DNA of 64,000 bases from Voacanga thouarsii (lineage: Eukaryota > Streptophyta > Magnoliopsida > Gentianales > Apocynaceae), in NCBI GenBank assembly GCA_026120185.1, contig JANUWF010002017.1:1116001-1180000 (forward strand). The letters run 5' to 3'. Made by a program: the position numbers and the translations under genes. The notes beneath the pieces are model-generated. The model was not told where the DNA came from and searched no databases. It was given only the letters and a program-made list of their open reading frames with translations. Each line of letters starts with the position of its first letter. Position 1 is the first letter of the stretch. Below, one piece after another: positions 12,061 through 23,829 of the stretch.

Positions 12061-13250
12061 CACTATAGTGGACAGTGAAGTAAGGATCTTGAGCCTCTAC
12101 GGCAAATTGGAACACTTCGCAATCTAAGGTAGAATGCCTCTCACTTTCTGCTAGGAACTACATATCTTATGGATTTCTAACTTTTTATGTCTCATTGGAT
12201 CTATTTTGATTTATGAAAAAAAAATTGTTGTTTCATACAATTCTTTTTATTTTTGTGACTTTCCTACAAGACTTTTTATTATTTTAGCTTGTTGGTGTGA
12301 TTCTAGAATGGTATTGGAGGCTCTGTGCATAAGATTACTGTGTTATTTAGTTTTCTTAGTTTAATTTGTAGTCATCCAATATGTTAAGGGTGTGATATAT
12401 TTCTTGTTACTTTATGTAATTTTTATTATCTATGTTTTGGAAGTTTCTCACTTCCTTAATTATCTTCATTTCTTGTATTAGAAGAGAAATTTGAAGATTG
12501 CTACAGTTGTAAGGTCCTAGCCTTTTTTCTCTTTAATTTTTTTATATCAATGGATAATATCTTATTTAGCAAAAAAATATATAATAAATTAATAATATAT
12601 TATATAGTCTAATTTTTTATAAAATCATATATACTAATTTAAAATAAAATATATCACTTTAAGGAAAAATAAGAAATATGTGCTTTCATTCTTCTATCGT
12701 CCCCAATACATGGAGTAATAATCACAATGATGGTCCGATGGGGTCTAGTATGATATGGATGATAGGAGATGATGGTAGAAAAGTAGTTGGATTTCTTTCA
12801 TACAAGAAAAATGGAAAGGAAGCTTTTATATTTTGATGGTTTTGCAAGTCTGTTCTAAAAAAGTCAAACTTTTTTAATTAAAAACATGAAGAACATTGAT
12901 TTTTTTTTTTTTTTAGTGCTGAAGTAGTGAGCTACATCTTTCTAAAGGAAATTGCTTTAGTTTTGTAGAATTAATGTTGAACTGATTGGGCTCATTAATC
13001 TTCTTGTTGAATGTTTTATAAAATTTAGAGTTTCTTGGTTTTTTCTTTAATGTGTGTATCTTCTATTTCATCAAGTAATTTGTTTAATTCTGGGCTAAGT
13101 TTTGTGCCAAGAAAAATGGAGAGTGAATTTTCATTCCAATTGGAAAGTGATTAATTGTTGGAATCAATGTTGGTAGGTGCAGTCCCAAATTGCTAAATCA
13201 AAATATCTGTCCTTACCACACCTCCATGTATATAGCATGTATAGCACCCT
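12061..13250. other. AT-rich stretch without a recognisable gene
   Basis: No open frame of note is present. A short frame at about 12070-12125 (VDSEVRILSLYGKLEHFAI) followed by a GGTAG could be a captured exon, but I do not recognise it. A poly-T of 16 lies at about 12899. The stretch may be the remains of the left part of CACTA-A or the sequence between it and the broken LTR. Confidence 0.35.
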
Positions 13251-13310
13251 CGCCGCATTTATAATTTTTTTCTTGGTTTTAACTATATCTAACATAATAA
13301 TTGGAACCTC

Positions 13311-13490
13311 TGAGTAATGGGTGATCACTCCTCTTGGGTAATGGGTGATTACCCCTAGTTACCTTTTGAATTTTTCTATATTTGAAAGATCTGTCTTTGT
13401 TATTTGTAATAGCGTTTTGATTGTCAAATCTTGAGATGGCCTTGTGCCTGGAAAATGTCCTACTATAGGGGAGACTTTGTTAAAATTTTT
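13311..13490 (+). promoter_or_regulatory. Conserved CACTA non-coding module, copy A
   Basis: It contains two or more copies of GGGTAATGGGTGATTACCCC-like units, then after about 70 bases the block GGCCTTGTGCCTGGAAAATG and GGGGAGAC. The same order occurs at 25745-25985, 30600-30830 and 62150-62362. Here it precedes the transposase-type frame by about 200 bases, so a promoter or enhancer role is possible but unproven. Confidence 0.55.
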
Positions 13491-13698
13491 TAAAAATTCA
13501 ATTCACAAAGATAATGTTTATTTTGACATATCCATCGTTATCATACTATAATTCTATTGCTTTAAACTAGCGAATAGATATAACGTTTCAATATTATTAT
13601 TCTTTTGTCATTTTTATTCACGGTTATTTACGTCCTTCATTTGAAGTGTCCTCAGTCTTTATTAGTTACTCATTTTTCTTTTTTCATCTCCTTTAGCA

Positions 13699-15355
13699 AT
13701 GTCTTCTAAGTCATTGAGGGAGGGGAATCAGGAGGGTCGGGAACCTTATACTCCATCCCCTATTCAGCTACCTTGGGTTTCAGTGCCTCGATCTTTACAT
13801 GGCTCTGTTGGAGACGAAGGAGTACCATCCCCAGCTTTTCAATCATCTGCTGCATCAGCTTTGCATTCTGTTAGGTGGCAAGTTTTAGACTCCTGACCTT
13901 AGATTGTTCCACGGGGAAACGGGTAAGTAACATATTCATACTTTGTAATATGTTAAGTATTACTTCAATTTTTTTATTTTTTTTTTTGGAGATTAACATA
14001 AATCTATTGGACATTGTTATTACACCAAAAATAGGTTCGCCGGCTCAGACAAATGTGTCCGAGAAATTTCAACTATAATACAGCAATACTTCACTGGTTT
14101 GTATCCGACATACATGCACATCCTGATAACTGTGCGAGACTTATGGTTTCAAGAATTTGGGGTAAGCAATTTCTTAATATTTTTTGTTATCTAAGTACTA
14201 TGTTATATGTTAATTAGAATTCTTAATCATGATCATGCAAAAATATTTTTGATGGGGAATGAGTACGCTTCCCAGATTCGATCAATTTGGGAAAAGAAGT
14301 GTTGGACACGATTTTCAGACATAATGTCTAGGCTGAGAAAGATGGATGGTTGGGTATGTCCTCATTGGTTAGAGGCTCGGTATTGGAATGACATTTACGA
14401 GTATTGGAGTTCAAAAAAGTATCAGAAGCTCTCAACTACCAACAAAAAGAATCGAGGAAATAGCTGCACCCATACTGGAGGGTCTATCTCATTCACAGAA
14501 CACGAGAACCGTTTGGTAGTTCATTTCCACTTAATTATTTATTATTCTAAATTACTTTGAAAAAAATTTATATAAGATTGTAATAATTGTGTTTTGTTAA
14601 CATAAATGTAGCAGGCCAAGGAGGGGAGTTCTTTCAGCTACGCAGACATGTTTGAGACATTACATGTCTTTCAGATTGGACCACAAAAGGGCCAGTTTGT
14701 CAGTGATCGATTTCACCAGACTTTAGTAGTATATAGATTAAATATGTTGAAATTTCTTTATATTGTGTGGAATTTGTATTTTAGTTTGATATTTACCACT
14801 CACGATTCTTTTTTTTTTTAGGATGACGTGCAAAATCTCATACAGAGCACTACTCAGTCTGAGTCTAGTGACTTTGTAAACTCTGTTGTTCCTTTTGATG
14901 AAAAAGCCATGTTCATAAAGGCACAAGGTGGGTTCAAAAGGGGATGAGTTTACGGGTTAGGCTCAGAGGTGACATAGGTTCAATCTAGATTGTCTTAAAG
15001 TGGACTGCATACATCTTCCACTATACCAGCTGATATTGGGCATCTAGTAGAGCAAAGGGTTCAGCAGGCCGAGCGGAGGTTCAATTGACCAATAGACCTA
15101 TACAGGGACTTCATGAGGCAACAACACTGTACATTTGGTGGTTGGATGGAAGCTATGTCAGACAAGGTGGGCATTCCTGTACCATCTATGCCATCCATAG
15201 AAGAGATAGAAGCGGCGTAGCAGCTACAAATGCTAAAGATGAAGACCTAATGTTGACGATGGATTTGATCCAGCTGATGAGCACCCAGGCCCACGTAGAG
15301 GCACTCGTTCCCCTCCTCCACCCCCTTCTGCAGCTGCTCCTTCTTTAGCTACATA
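13699..15355 (+). pseudogene. CACTA second gene, plant transposase family (Transposase_24-like), decayed
   Basis: Exon-like blocks can be followed: MSSKSLREGNQEG (13699), TIIQQYFTGLYPTYMHI...RDLWFQEFG (14080-14160), then the core IRSIWEKKCWTRFSDIMSRLRK with the HTGGSISFTEHENR motif (14240-14515), then AKEGSSFSYADMFE (14613), DDVQNLIQSTTQSES (14822) and a coiled-coil HLVEQRVQQAERRFN (15040). The Trp-Glu-Lys and HTGGS motifs are typical of plant En/Spm-associated Transposase_24 proteins, which likely help the main transposase. In-frame stops (for example after ERRFN and in the IEEIEAA region) and frame changes make it a pseudogene. The C-terminal end is Pro-rich. A better preserved copy is at 23830-25535. 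Confidence 0.75.
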
Positions 15356-15619
15356 GACTTTGTTGTATTTATTTCTATACTCTTTATACACTGTTACTTA
15401 TTTCTATAAACTATTTTACTTTTTTAGATACTTAATATGCATTTCTGTTATATTATATTTTAGTATTTTAATTATATTTATTTGTGCTTAGTTTCAATTT
15501 TTTACATTATTTTTTGGGTTATGAACATAGTTTTGGCATTTGTTTGTGTAGTGTTTTAGGACTAATTTACAGGGAACTAATAATTTAAAATAAATATAAT
15601 AATACAAAAATAAAAATAT

Positions 15620-16547
15620 CATCGCAAAATCCTCGCAATTTGTGACGATTTAGCGAGGGCTAGAAAACTTCATCGCAAATTGTGATGATTTTGCGATTGC
15701 TACGATAACTCTTGCAAATTGCGACAATTTTATATCCCTCGCAAAGCCCTCGCAAGGGCCACGGCTTTGGGTAAAAAAGACTCTCACAAAACCCTCGCAA
15801 TTTGCAAGGGCCGAAAAAGTCCCCCGCAAAACCGTCGCAATTTGCGACGATTTTGCAAGGGCCATGACATAGGGGTGAACACTTCCCTCGCAAAATCCTC
15901 ACAATGGCTTTGGGTGAAAAAGTCCCTCACAAAACCTTCGCACAGGGCCATGACTTGGGGGGTGAACACTTCCCTCGCAAAAGGGCCACGACTTTTGGTG
16001 AAAATGTCCCTTGCAAGACCCTGGCAATTTGCGAGGGTTTTGCAAGGGCCGAAAAAGTCCCTCGCAAAACCGTCGCAATTTGCAACGATTCAGCGAGAGC
16101 GACAACTTGGGGGGAGAATACTTCCCTCGCAAAACCCTCACAATTTGCTATGGTTTTGCGAGGGCGAAGTCCTTCGCAATTTGAGACGATTTTGCGAGGG
16201 CTAAGTCCCACGCAAATTGCGACAATTTTGCAAAGACCCTCGCATTACCGTCGCAATTTGCAAGGATTTTGTGACGGACCCATGCATTTCATCACAAAAC
16301 GGTAGCAAATTTTCTACTTTGTCAAAGTTTGACAAAAAATATTCATCACAAAACCCTCGCAAAATAGTCACAACTAGCGACGGTTTTTTGTTTCCGTCGC
16401 AAAAACCGCCGCAAATAGCGATGGTTTGTCTTAGCCGTCGCAATTAGCAACAGCATTTTTTGTGACGGTCAAAACTGTCGCAAAACCGTAGCAAACCAGG
16501 TCTGTGACGGTTTTTGGCCATCACAAAATGGTATTTTTCCTATAGTG
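15620..16547. repeat. Right subterminal repeat array of CACTA-A
   Basis: Dozens of short units of the form CCTCGCAAAACC, GTCGCAAATTGCGAC and GCGAGGG alternate in both orientations up to the terminus. Subterminal arrays are the known binding sites of CACTA transposase accessory proteins. The motif CCGTCGCAAATTGCGACGG is a perfect palindrome. Many long frames run through it only because the repeat lacks stops. Confidence 0.8.
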
Positions 16548-17308
16548 CGACAAATCTTGGTGTCTTTTGGCAAATTTATGATTGGAAATTAAACTGCACC
16601 CACATTTTGAAACGACTTTAAATCTTCAAAGAGATTTCAGTGGCAACCTTTAGGTATCCACCACTTTCTACTGATCTATTTCTATTCGTAGGAAAAAAGG
16701 AGGGAGTGGGGGAAGAGAACAGCTCAGAGTAAATATATATATTTACTTTGCAACAAATCAAGATTGATGGCAATGAAAAAAAGAATCACGAGTGTCAGCT
16801 TTCTATTGGTATCTTAAAATATTACCAAATATTTGACTCAGTATTTTGCTAAAAATCAATAATGATGTTGTTACTGCGTGATCTCATGAACTTTCAAGAT
16901 CTTGTTATCCAATCCAAATCAAATGATCTCTCTAACTAGTAACTTTCGTGTTTTTATTAACTTTCAAAATCTTTCAATTCGGATTTATTTGAATTTCTAT
17001 CAAACTCTTTTACCCCAAAGTACCCAAAAAAACATGGCTTAAAAGGTGATTATAAACCCAAAGAATTTGCGAATGTTTTTTAATGTTACTTCTTCTTATC
17101 TTTTTCCATCTTCTCTACTAGGTTGTAATTCTATTTAAGTGTACCTGCTCCTTTTTTTAAAATTTTTTAATAAAAAAGTAATGCATGTTTGGTCTTATGT
17201 AACATTTTAATGGTCTAGAAATAGTCTGACAGTATATGTTTTTCTCGACTCATGCACTACTTCAACGGAACATGTTTCTCAACAAATCAATGCTCCACCT
17301 ATTGTTTC
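16548..17308. other. Non-coding block F, copy 1
   Basis: No gene is visible. The block is similar to 56136-56575: both read TGTCTTTTGGCAAATTTATG, then TTTAGGTATCCACCACTTTC, and end near CAACAAATCAATGCTCCACC. Copy 1 is longer in the middle. It is the flank of CACTA-A on its right side. Its duplicate at 56136 lacks the transposon. Confidence 0.55.
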
Positions 17309-18491
17309 AGGGACTAGGTGCTTTATATGGGCAATTTACTCTCTATTGAGTTTATTTAGTTCTTTCAGGGACAAGAAGGAAAAATGTCAACAAATTAGAT
17401 GAGTGAAGTGTTATTGTGAACCTTGGCTAGAGAAGTGGATCATGGGCCTAATTCATCGTCAACCAGGGCCTGATTTAATGATAAAACCAGCACCTGATCA
17501 AGCAACTTGATTGAGTCGGTAGACCAAAGCCCAGTTTATCGTGAGAGCTTGGATGGGGAGAAGGTATAAAAGTAAGCAGGGAAGAAGTGGGTGGCAACGC
17601 AGAGTGACTAAAGGAGAAATTGGAATGCAGTTCCCAATGTAATTAGAGTTAGGACTCAGTTTTTCTTGATTTTTTGTGTAAACTCTAGAGCGAAGTTTAG
17701 TTGTTAAGGCATATTAAAGGAAACTAGTGAACTAAAGTTGAAGAATATATTGGAGACACATGGATGTTTTATTATATTTTCTCCTTGAATTTGTTTTCAA
17801 GCTTTTCCTTTAAGATTTATTAAATTTTCATTCTAAGCTATGATGTAACTGGTATTAATAGTTATATTGCTCTTTCAATTTTGTTACTTGTCAGTGTTAC
17901 TAGTCTTTGTCCGATTATTGTATGTATAGAATTTGAATGCTTAATGACCATTTAAATTGTCATTAACTAGGAAAATTTGAAAGATCACTTAGTTAATTAG
18001 GACAACTAATTAGACTACAAATTACATGCAAAATAGAAATATATTTGTATGGTTTGTGTGATCCGTATAATATAATGCTTTGCAGTGCGTTCCTTTGAAT
18101 TGAATTCAACATGGAAATATAGTTGGTTATTATATGAAATAAGTCTAATAAGCCTTCAATGAGGATATTGGATAACAACAGACATTGATTGATTACCAAA
18201 GTGCACTCCGGAATAGCAAATTGAATGAATGGTATAACGGTTAATCTAGTGAACTCATGTGCCTAAGACTCTCTTATTATATCCTTTTTCTCAAGAAATT
18301 TTTAATCTCAATTCTTATTTTAATTTGAAGTTGTAATTTCTATAAACAACAATATCAAACTCGGTGTTTTCTTTCAGATTAAAGTAGAATTAATTTAGTT
18401 AGAAGGAGTTTTGATTCCTATTCTCAGAGGGACGACCTTGTTACTGCAACTGAAGTCTAGTACACTTGCCAGTGCTCCAATTTGTGTGTCA
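17309..18491 (+). repeat. Athila-like LTR, family L, copy 1
   Basis: It is about 1.2 kb and similar to 21150-22342 and 60070-60792. A TATA-like GGTATAAAAG lies at about 17565. It ends GTGTGTCA at 18491 and is followed by a primer-binding-site-like sequence (18496-18515). The start is not certain because copies 2 and 3 share further upstream sequence with each other but not with this copy. The internal region after it is only about 60 bases before a different repeat begins. Confidence 0.65.
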
Positions 18492-18495
18492 AGTC

Positions 18496-18515
18496 TTTGG
18501 CACCATTGCCGAGGA
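18496..18515 (+). other. Primer-binding site, TTTGGCACCATTGCC type
   Basis: TTTGGCACCATTGCCGAGGA closely resembles the TTTGGCGCCGTTGCCGGGGA sequence that follows LTRs of many plant Athila-like gypsy elements, usually assigned to tRNA-Asp. It lies four bases after the putative LTR end. Confidence 0.6.
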
Positions 18516-20349
18516 CTAGAGAATTAAAGGCTACCTCTGCTTTTTTTTTTTTTTATAGATATATTCAGACTGAATCTTTCATCAGGTAATTTCTAATGGA
18601 TTATAAGTCCCAACAATGTATATAATTTTAGGTCATTTGTGTTATAATTTCTTAGAATTACTAAATAGATGACATTTACTTCCCTAATTTTTACCTTATT
18701 TTATGTAGATTGCAAAAGAAGAAAATTTTTTGAAGAAACATGGTGAAAAAAAAAATAGTGAAAGGAGGTTTCAGGAAACAACCGGCGTCTGTTGCTACAC
18801 CATAACAGTCAATGGTCAAATTTAAAACTCAAAAGACCAAAACTACTGGGAGTAATTGGCGCCAGTCATGATGAGCTGACAAGCACCGATTAATAGTTGG
18901 AGCTTTAAAAAAAGAGGGAAACCCTCCAACTTGAACATCCTAAATAGCACCAGTTCAGTTTGTAGAAAACCCTTGTTTTATGATTTTCAGAGTTTTTTGA
19001 AGCGCAAGCTATAAATAGCACTTTTATGACTTATTAGGGAATGATTTTCTAGAACACAGGCCTCAAAAAAACTCTGATGAGTACCAAGAAGCTTCTAAAG
19101 GAAGATCAAGGCCACCATTGAAGGGAAAAGGAGTATCTTTAAAGAGGAATTGCAATGAAGAAAGGGCTTCACTTGTTGAAGAGCTTTCCCTTCTCTCTTC
19201 TTGTAATTTTGTTTTGACTATGTTAGTCTTTGTGGATTAACATTGTAGTTAAAGGGATAAACCCTTATTTTTTTGGATATTGAATTCCGTTTTGGTTTAA
19301 AGAAATCTATTTCTAATGCTCAACCTTTATCTTTTATTTGTGTGGACTGCTTGATTGGGTTTTCCCAATTCTAACGATTTCTAGAGATGGGGTTAGGATA
19401 AGAGTTTGGTTGATTGATTTACTATATGGGTTTTCCATTAATTAACTCGAAAGAGGGGTTATGAGAATGGAACTTGGTGATTGATGCGTTGTTGGTGTTT
19501 CTAAGAGATAGGGACACTACTTCTCTCAAATTAAATTGAGTAGTTGATTTTATTGCCCCTTGGATTTGATTAGTGATGTAGAGATATCCATTAGTTGGGT
19601 GGGGGTGGGAGCCTCATAGCTCGATATAGAGTGGGTCTTGCATGAAGTTACCCAATTGGACTTAGATTTGGATTGTTAGTTAGCTAACTTGAATATTTGG
19701 TTTTTTTGCTTGATTTTGGGTGATTCCTCGTAATTACATAATTTAACTCCTTTTCTTATTCTTTTAGTGATTTTGTGACCTTGGGTGACATCTTTTGTTT
19801 ATGGATTGGTACACTCCCTAGACAAATTGTCACATTTGTTTATATTTTTGATTTGTTAGCTAAACAATCAAATGAGAGCAAACTAGGGGTACTTCTCATC
19901 TTTCCTTCGGTTTATTGAAACTTGTTGTAATAACTCTATGCTACACGAAAGGTATACCTACCTATATATTTGTTGTGTGAATTATTTGGCATTTTAATTT
20001 AAAAACTTGATTAAGGGTGTGATTTTGACACAACATTTTCTAAGAAACACATATGCACACAAAAATGGACAACCAGATTTTGGCAACATTGCCGGAGAAT
20101 TGAATGGCTATATTTTGAAATTTTTGAGTTTTATTAAATTTTTCCTTGTATATATGTACATACTTGAACATATCACTAACTTATATTCAAGTAGTTGTAT
20201 ATGTTCTATTGTGAATATGGTTGATTTAGACATTTGTACCTGAGAATTTTCTTTGGTTCTTTTGTAGCTTAAGGAATTTCTTTGATATATTTTGATTCTT
20301 TGGTACTTTATTTATTCATTTAAAATTGGTTATAGAGATTCTTATGTGT

Positions 20350-20351
<2 letters not shown>

Positions 20352-20389
<38 letters not shown>
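20352..20389. repeat. (TA)n microsatellite
   Basis: About 19 uninterrupted TA dinucleotides. The homologous position in the second copy (59181-59300) is longer and forms a palindrome. Confidence 0.95.
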
Positions 20390-20392
<3 letters not shown>

Positions 20393-20504
20393 ATCCCACT
20401 AACTTGTGTAAGAAATTGGTTTAGTTACTTTTACTTTACTACATATTTTTCATCTTCATCTATAATCACTTTGTGAAACGTTTTATTCATTTTGTATTGC
20501 ATAT

Positions 20505-20695
20505 GGACTTTTCAAACCATGTATAGCATGGATGCTTGATGCATCCTTCACTTGACGATCCCTTGGTAGAATTTTTAGTTACAATTGATTCACTCTTTCA
20601 AACAATAGAGGTGTTGATGTCCAACAAAGATGTGCTACTCAATAATTTGAGAAATCAAATTGGATCATTCAGAAATTTAATTGGAAATAGGTAAT
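20505..20695 (+). pseudogene. Gag coiled-coil remnant of Athila-like element (copy 1)
   Basis: Translation gives, with one frameshift near 20535, HPSLDDPLVEFL...SLFQTIEVLMSNKDVLLNNLRNQIGSF. This matches the part of plant Athila-like Gag with a short heptad helix and a QIGQL-type motif. The intact frame of the same fragment is at 59364-59603. It has no zinc knuckle or protease after it. Confidence 0.5.
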
Positions 20696-20714
20696 GGGGA
20701 AGCACATCTAGAAC

Positions 20715-21085
20715 ATTACGTTGAGATTAATTAATTTTTGACTCTTCTCATTTTTTTTTTTAAATTTTCTATAGCCACTTTCTTATATATTTTACTTAAC
20801 AAATATTGACAAAATGTTTAAAAAATAGATGACCACAAATATTGTTTTTTTAAAAAATAAAATATGAAAATTAAGTAACCAGCATAAATAGAAAATTATA
20901 GAGGAACAAAAAAATTAAAAAAAATGAACATTTGCAAATAATAAAAACTACTCAGATAATTGGTTAGTTACAACTAATTAAAGAGTGGAGTGTTTAATTA
21001 GCTCTAAAGGTACTTTTAAAATTTTAAAATATTAAAGTCTCTAGTTATATATTGCTAGAAAATATTTCCACAAAGAACAATATTG
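20715..21085. repeat. Dispersed repeat R, copy 1
   Basis: About 370 bases similar to 55241-55645 and 59625-60005. Shared landmarks are GACTCTTCTCATTT near the start, ATAGATGACCA, then TAACCAGCATAAATAGAAAA and finally CACAAAGAACAATATTGGAG. It is AT-rich and has no coding potential. One of the three copies lies alone behind the peptide gene. Confidence 0.6.
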
Positions 21086-21149
21086 GAGTTTAACTATCGG
21101 ATGTATTGGCATTGCATTAGATGTTTCGGGTGGTTTTTAGATAAGTTGT

Positions 21150-22342
21150 GTTAGAGTCTAGTGCAGTCGTAGCTCTATATGGACAATTTACTCTCTATTG
21201 TGCTTATTTAGGTCTTGCAAGGACCAGAAGGGAAAATGCCAACAAATTGGAGGAGTGAAGTGTTATTGTGAACCTCAGCTAGAGAAGTGGATCATGGCCC
21301 TAATTCATCGTCAAACAGGGCCTAATTTAATCACAAAACTAGCACCTAATCAAGCAAGTTGATTGAGTCGGCAGACTAAAGCCTAGTTTGTCACGAGAGC
21401 TTAGACAGGAAGAAGGTATAAAAGTAAGCAAGGAAGAAGTGGGTGGCAGCATGGAGCGACTAGAGGAAAAATTGGAATGCTGTTCTCAGTGGAATTAGAG
21501 TTAGAACTCTGCTTTTCTTAATTTTTGTGTTAACTCTGAAGTGAAGTTTGGCAGTTGAGGCATATTAACGGCAACTCGTGAACTGAAGTTGAAAAATTTA
21601 TTGGACACACAAGGATGTTTTCTTATATTATCTCCTTCAATTCGTTCTTTTCCTATAAGATTTATTAAACTTTCATTCTAAGGCTATGATGTAACTAGTA
21701 TTGATAGTTATATTGCTCTTTCAATTCGATTACTTGTCGGGGGTTACTAGTCTTTGTCTGATTGTTGTATGTATAAAATTTGAAAGCTTGAAAACCGTTT
21801 AAATTGTCATTAACTAGGAAAATTAGAAAGATCACTTTGTTATTTAGGACAACTAATCTTACTACAAATTACACGAAAAAAAGAAATATATTTGTATGGT
21901 TTTTGTGATCCGTATAATGTCATGCTTTGTAATGCATTCCTTTCAATTGAATTTAACATAGAAATATATTTGGCTTATTAAATGAAATAGGACTACTAAG
22001 CCTTGAAAGAGGATATTAGATAACATTAGACATTGATTGATTAGTAAAGTGAACTTCGGAATGTCGAATTAAGTGATTGGTATAGTGGTTAATCTAGTGA
22101 AGTTGTGTGCCTCAGACTCTCTTAAAACAACCTTTTTCTCAAGAAATTGTTAATCTCAATTCTTATTTCATTTTTACGTTGTAATTTCTATAAACAACAA
22201 TATCAAACTTAGTGTTTTCTTTCAGATCAAATTAGAATTAACTTCATTAGAAGGAGTTTTGATTCCTAGTCTCTGTGGAATGCCCTTGTTACTGCAAGAG
22301 AAGCCTAGTACACTAGCTAGTGCTCCAATTTGGGTATCAAGT
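21150..22342 (+). repeat. Athila-like LTR, family L, copy 2
   Basis: It is similar to 17309-18491 (TATA-like GGTATAAAAG at about 21415). The primer site after it is mostly lost (TTTGTTGGGTACTTGAG). A gag frame begins about 90 bases downstream, so it behaves as a 5' LTR of the gag interrupted by CACTA-B. Confidence 0.65.
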
Positions 22343-22429
22343 TTGTTGGGTACTTGAGAACTACTGACTACTTCTACTTTTTTTTATTTTGACTTAATCT
22401 TTTTTCTTGTTTTTATTCTCTTAAGTGTG

Positions 22430-22859
22430 CAAATATGGTTAAATTGGTAAGTAGTGCATGTCTAGACATCATGCCATAGAATCAATACCATTTGCTCCTG
22501 AAATTGAGCATACTTGCTGGAAAAATCAAGCTAACAAGAAGGTTGAAACAGAAATGGCTAATAATGGGAAAAATCAAGTTAATGACGATGGGTTAATAAC
22601 TAATTACAACCATTGGCATCTTTGGGAGTAAACAACCTAGCTCATCCTCGACTACGAGATTTGCAAATGCCCACCATTGCCACAAACCCATCATGTATCA
22701 GGTTAGGAATTGTTGTAAGGAATTATAAGTTAAAGAATTTACAACTTCATCAACTCCCAACTTTCAATGGATTGGGAGCAAATAATGCTTCGGGATTCTT
22801 GAGAGAACTCTACAGTATAATGCAAACTTTCCCCTTGAACAATTTGTCAGAAGAGGAAC
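22430..22859 (+). pseudogene. Athila-like gag, 5' part (interrupted by CACTA-B)
   Basis: The frame gives SIPFAPEIEHTCWKNQANKK near 22480, typical of an Athila-like Gag N-terminus. It then gives LRDLQMPTIATNPSCI and LQLHQLPTFNGLGANNASGFLRELYSIMQTFPLNNLSEEELS, the start of the retrotransposon gag domain. Stops are present near 22590. The frame breaks at 22862, where the CACTA-B terminus begins, and continues at 34587. Removing the transposon and one TSD restores the gag domain order. The LTR upstream (21150-22342) is its likely 5' LTR. Confidence 0.75.
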
Positions 22860-22862
22860 TCT

Positions 22863-23610
22863 CACAACAGGAAAAATCGCCATTTGTGACGGCCAAAAAC
22901 CGTCGCAAAACCGTCGCTGACCGTTTTTGCGACGGTTTTAGCCGTCGCAAAAAACGACGTCGCAATTTGCGACGGCCATGGGAAACCGTCGCAAATTGTG
23001 ACGGTTTTGCGAGGGCAAAAAAAATTCGTTGCTATTTACGACGGTTTTGCGAGGATTTTGCGACGAATATTTTTTTGTCAAACTTCACCAGAGGAACAAT
23101 TTTTGCGACGAAAAAAAGTGACCCTCGCAAAACCGTCGCAAATTTGCGAGGGTTTTGCGAGGGCTATGGTTTGGACCCTCGCAAAACCGTCGCAATTTGC
23201 GAGGGTTTTGCGAGGGCAAAGGTTGGCTCTCGCAAAACCCTCGCAAATTGCGACGGTTTTGCGAGGGAGAATTAACCCCAAGTCGTGACCCTCGCAAAAC
23301 CGTCGCAATTTGCGAGGGTTTTGCGAGGGCCAACCTTGTGCCCTCGCAAAACCCTCGCAAATTGCGACGGTTTTGCGAGGGAGAATTAACCCCAAGTCGT
23401 GACCCTCGCAAACCGTCGCAATTTGCGAGGGTTTTGCGAGGGCAAACCTTGTGCCCTCGCAAAACCCTCGCAAATTGCGACGGTTTTGCGAGGGGACAAT
23501 TAACCCCAAGTCGTGACCCTCGCAAAACCGTCGCAATTTGCGAGGGTTTTGCGAGGGCCACGACTTCAGCCCTCGCAAAACCCTCGCAAATTGCGAGGGT
23601 TTTGCAATAA
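22863..23610. repeat. Left subterminal repeat array of CACTA-B
   Basis: Units of about 40 bases such as CCCTCGCAAAACCGTCGCAA and its complement alternate up to 23610. From 23180 the array has a higher-order period of about 120 bases carrying a constant spacer (TTAACCCCAAGTCGTGACCC). The high similarity of the units suggests recent amplification or gene conversion. This is the likely binding platform of the element's own proteins. Confidence 0.85.
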
Positions 23611-23829
23611 ATTTTTTTTATTATTATATTTATTTTAAATTATTACCCTATAAATCAACCCTGAAATATTATACAAATAAATATCAACAGTATGTTTATA
23701 ATCCAAAAAAATACTATAAAAAATTAAAAATAAACCCAAATAAATATAATTAAATATTAAAATATAATATAAAATACATAATAAGTATCTAAAAAAGTAA
23801 AATAATTCACAAAAATAAGTAATAGTGTA

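Larger units (their letters stand above)
13251..16547 (+). mobile_element. CACTA-A: 5'-truncated CACTA (En/Spm) transposon
   Basis: The right end is TTTTTCCTATAGTG, the reverse complement of CACTATAGGAAAAA, the CACTA superfamily terminus. Inward lie a subterminal repeat array (15620-16547) and a spliced transposase-type gene (13699-15355). The segment is homologous, in opposite orientation, to 25990-22863 of CACTA-B. Homology begins near 13251 and no Tnp2 gene or left terminus is seen, so the left half is lost. The flank after 16547 matches an uninterrupted copy at about 56136, which supports the right border. Confidence 0.82.
18578..20720 (+). mobile_element. Athila-like LTR and leader, family M, copy 1
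   Basis: It is similar over its length to 57036-59620. A TATA box CTATAAATA lies at 19009. A primer-site-like TTTGGCAACATTGCCGGAGA at 20078-20097 follows an ACCA end near 20074, so the LTR probably ends there. The leader and a gag coiled-coil remnant (20505-20695) follow. The rest of gag and all of pol are missing. The copy at 57036 differs by a 356-bp insertion that is empty here at about 19750. Confidence 0.65.

Noticed and set aside
11696..12115. Pro- and Gly-rich frames on both strands
   Set aside because: They come from the C-rich tract. Several frames are open at once and none has a domain.
23078..23610. Long open frames on both strands with repeating Arg/Cys-rich peptides (also 15719-16305 and 33581-34498)
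   Set aside because: They exist only because the palindromic subterminal units lack stop codons. The same words occur in all frames and on both strands, and no ATG context or splice structure supports expression.
22863..23610. Regularly spaced palindromic repeats that could suggest a CRISPR array
   Set aside because: The spacers are also repeated, the units lie in the ends of a CACTA transposon in a plant genome, and no cas genes are present.
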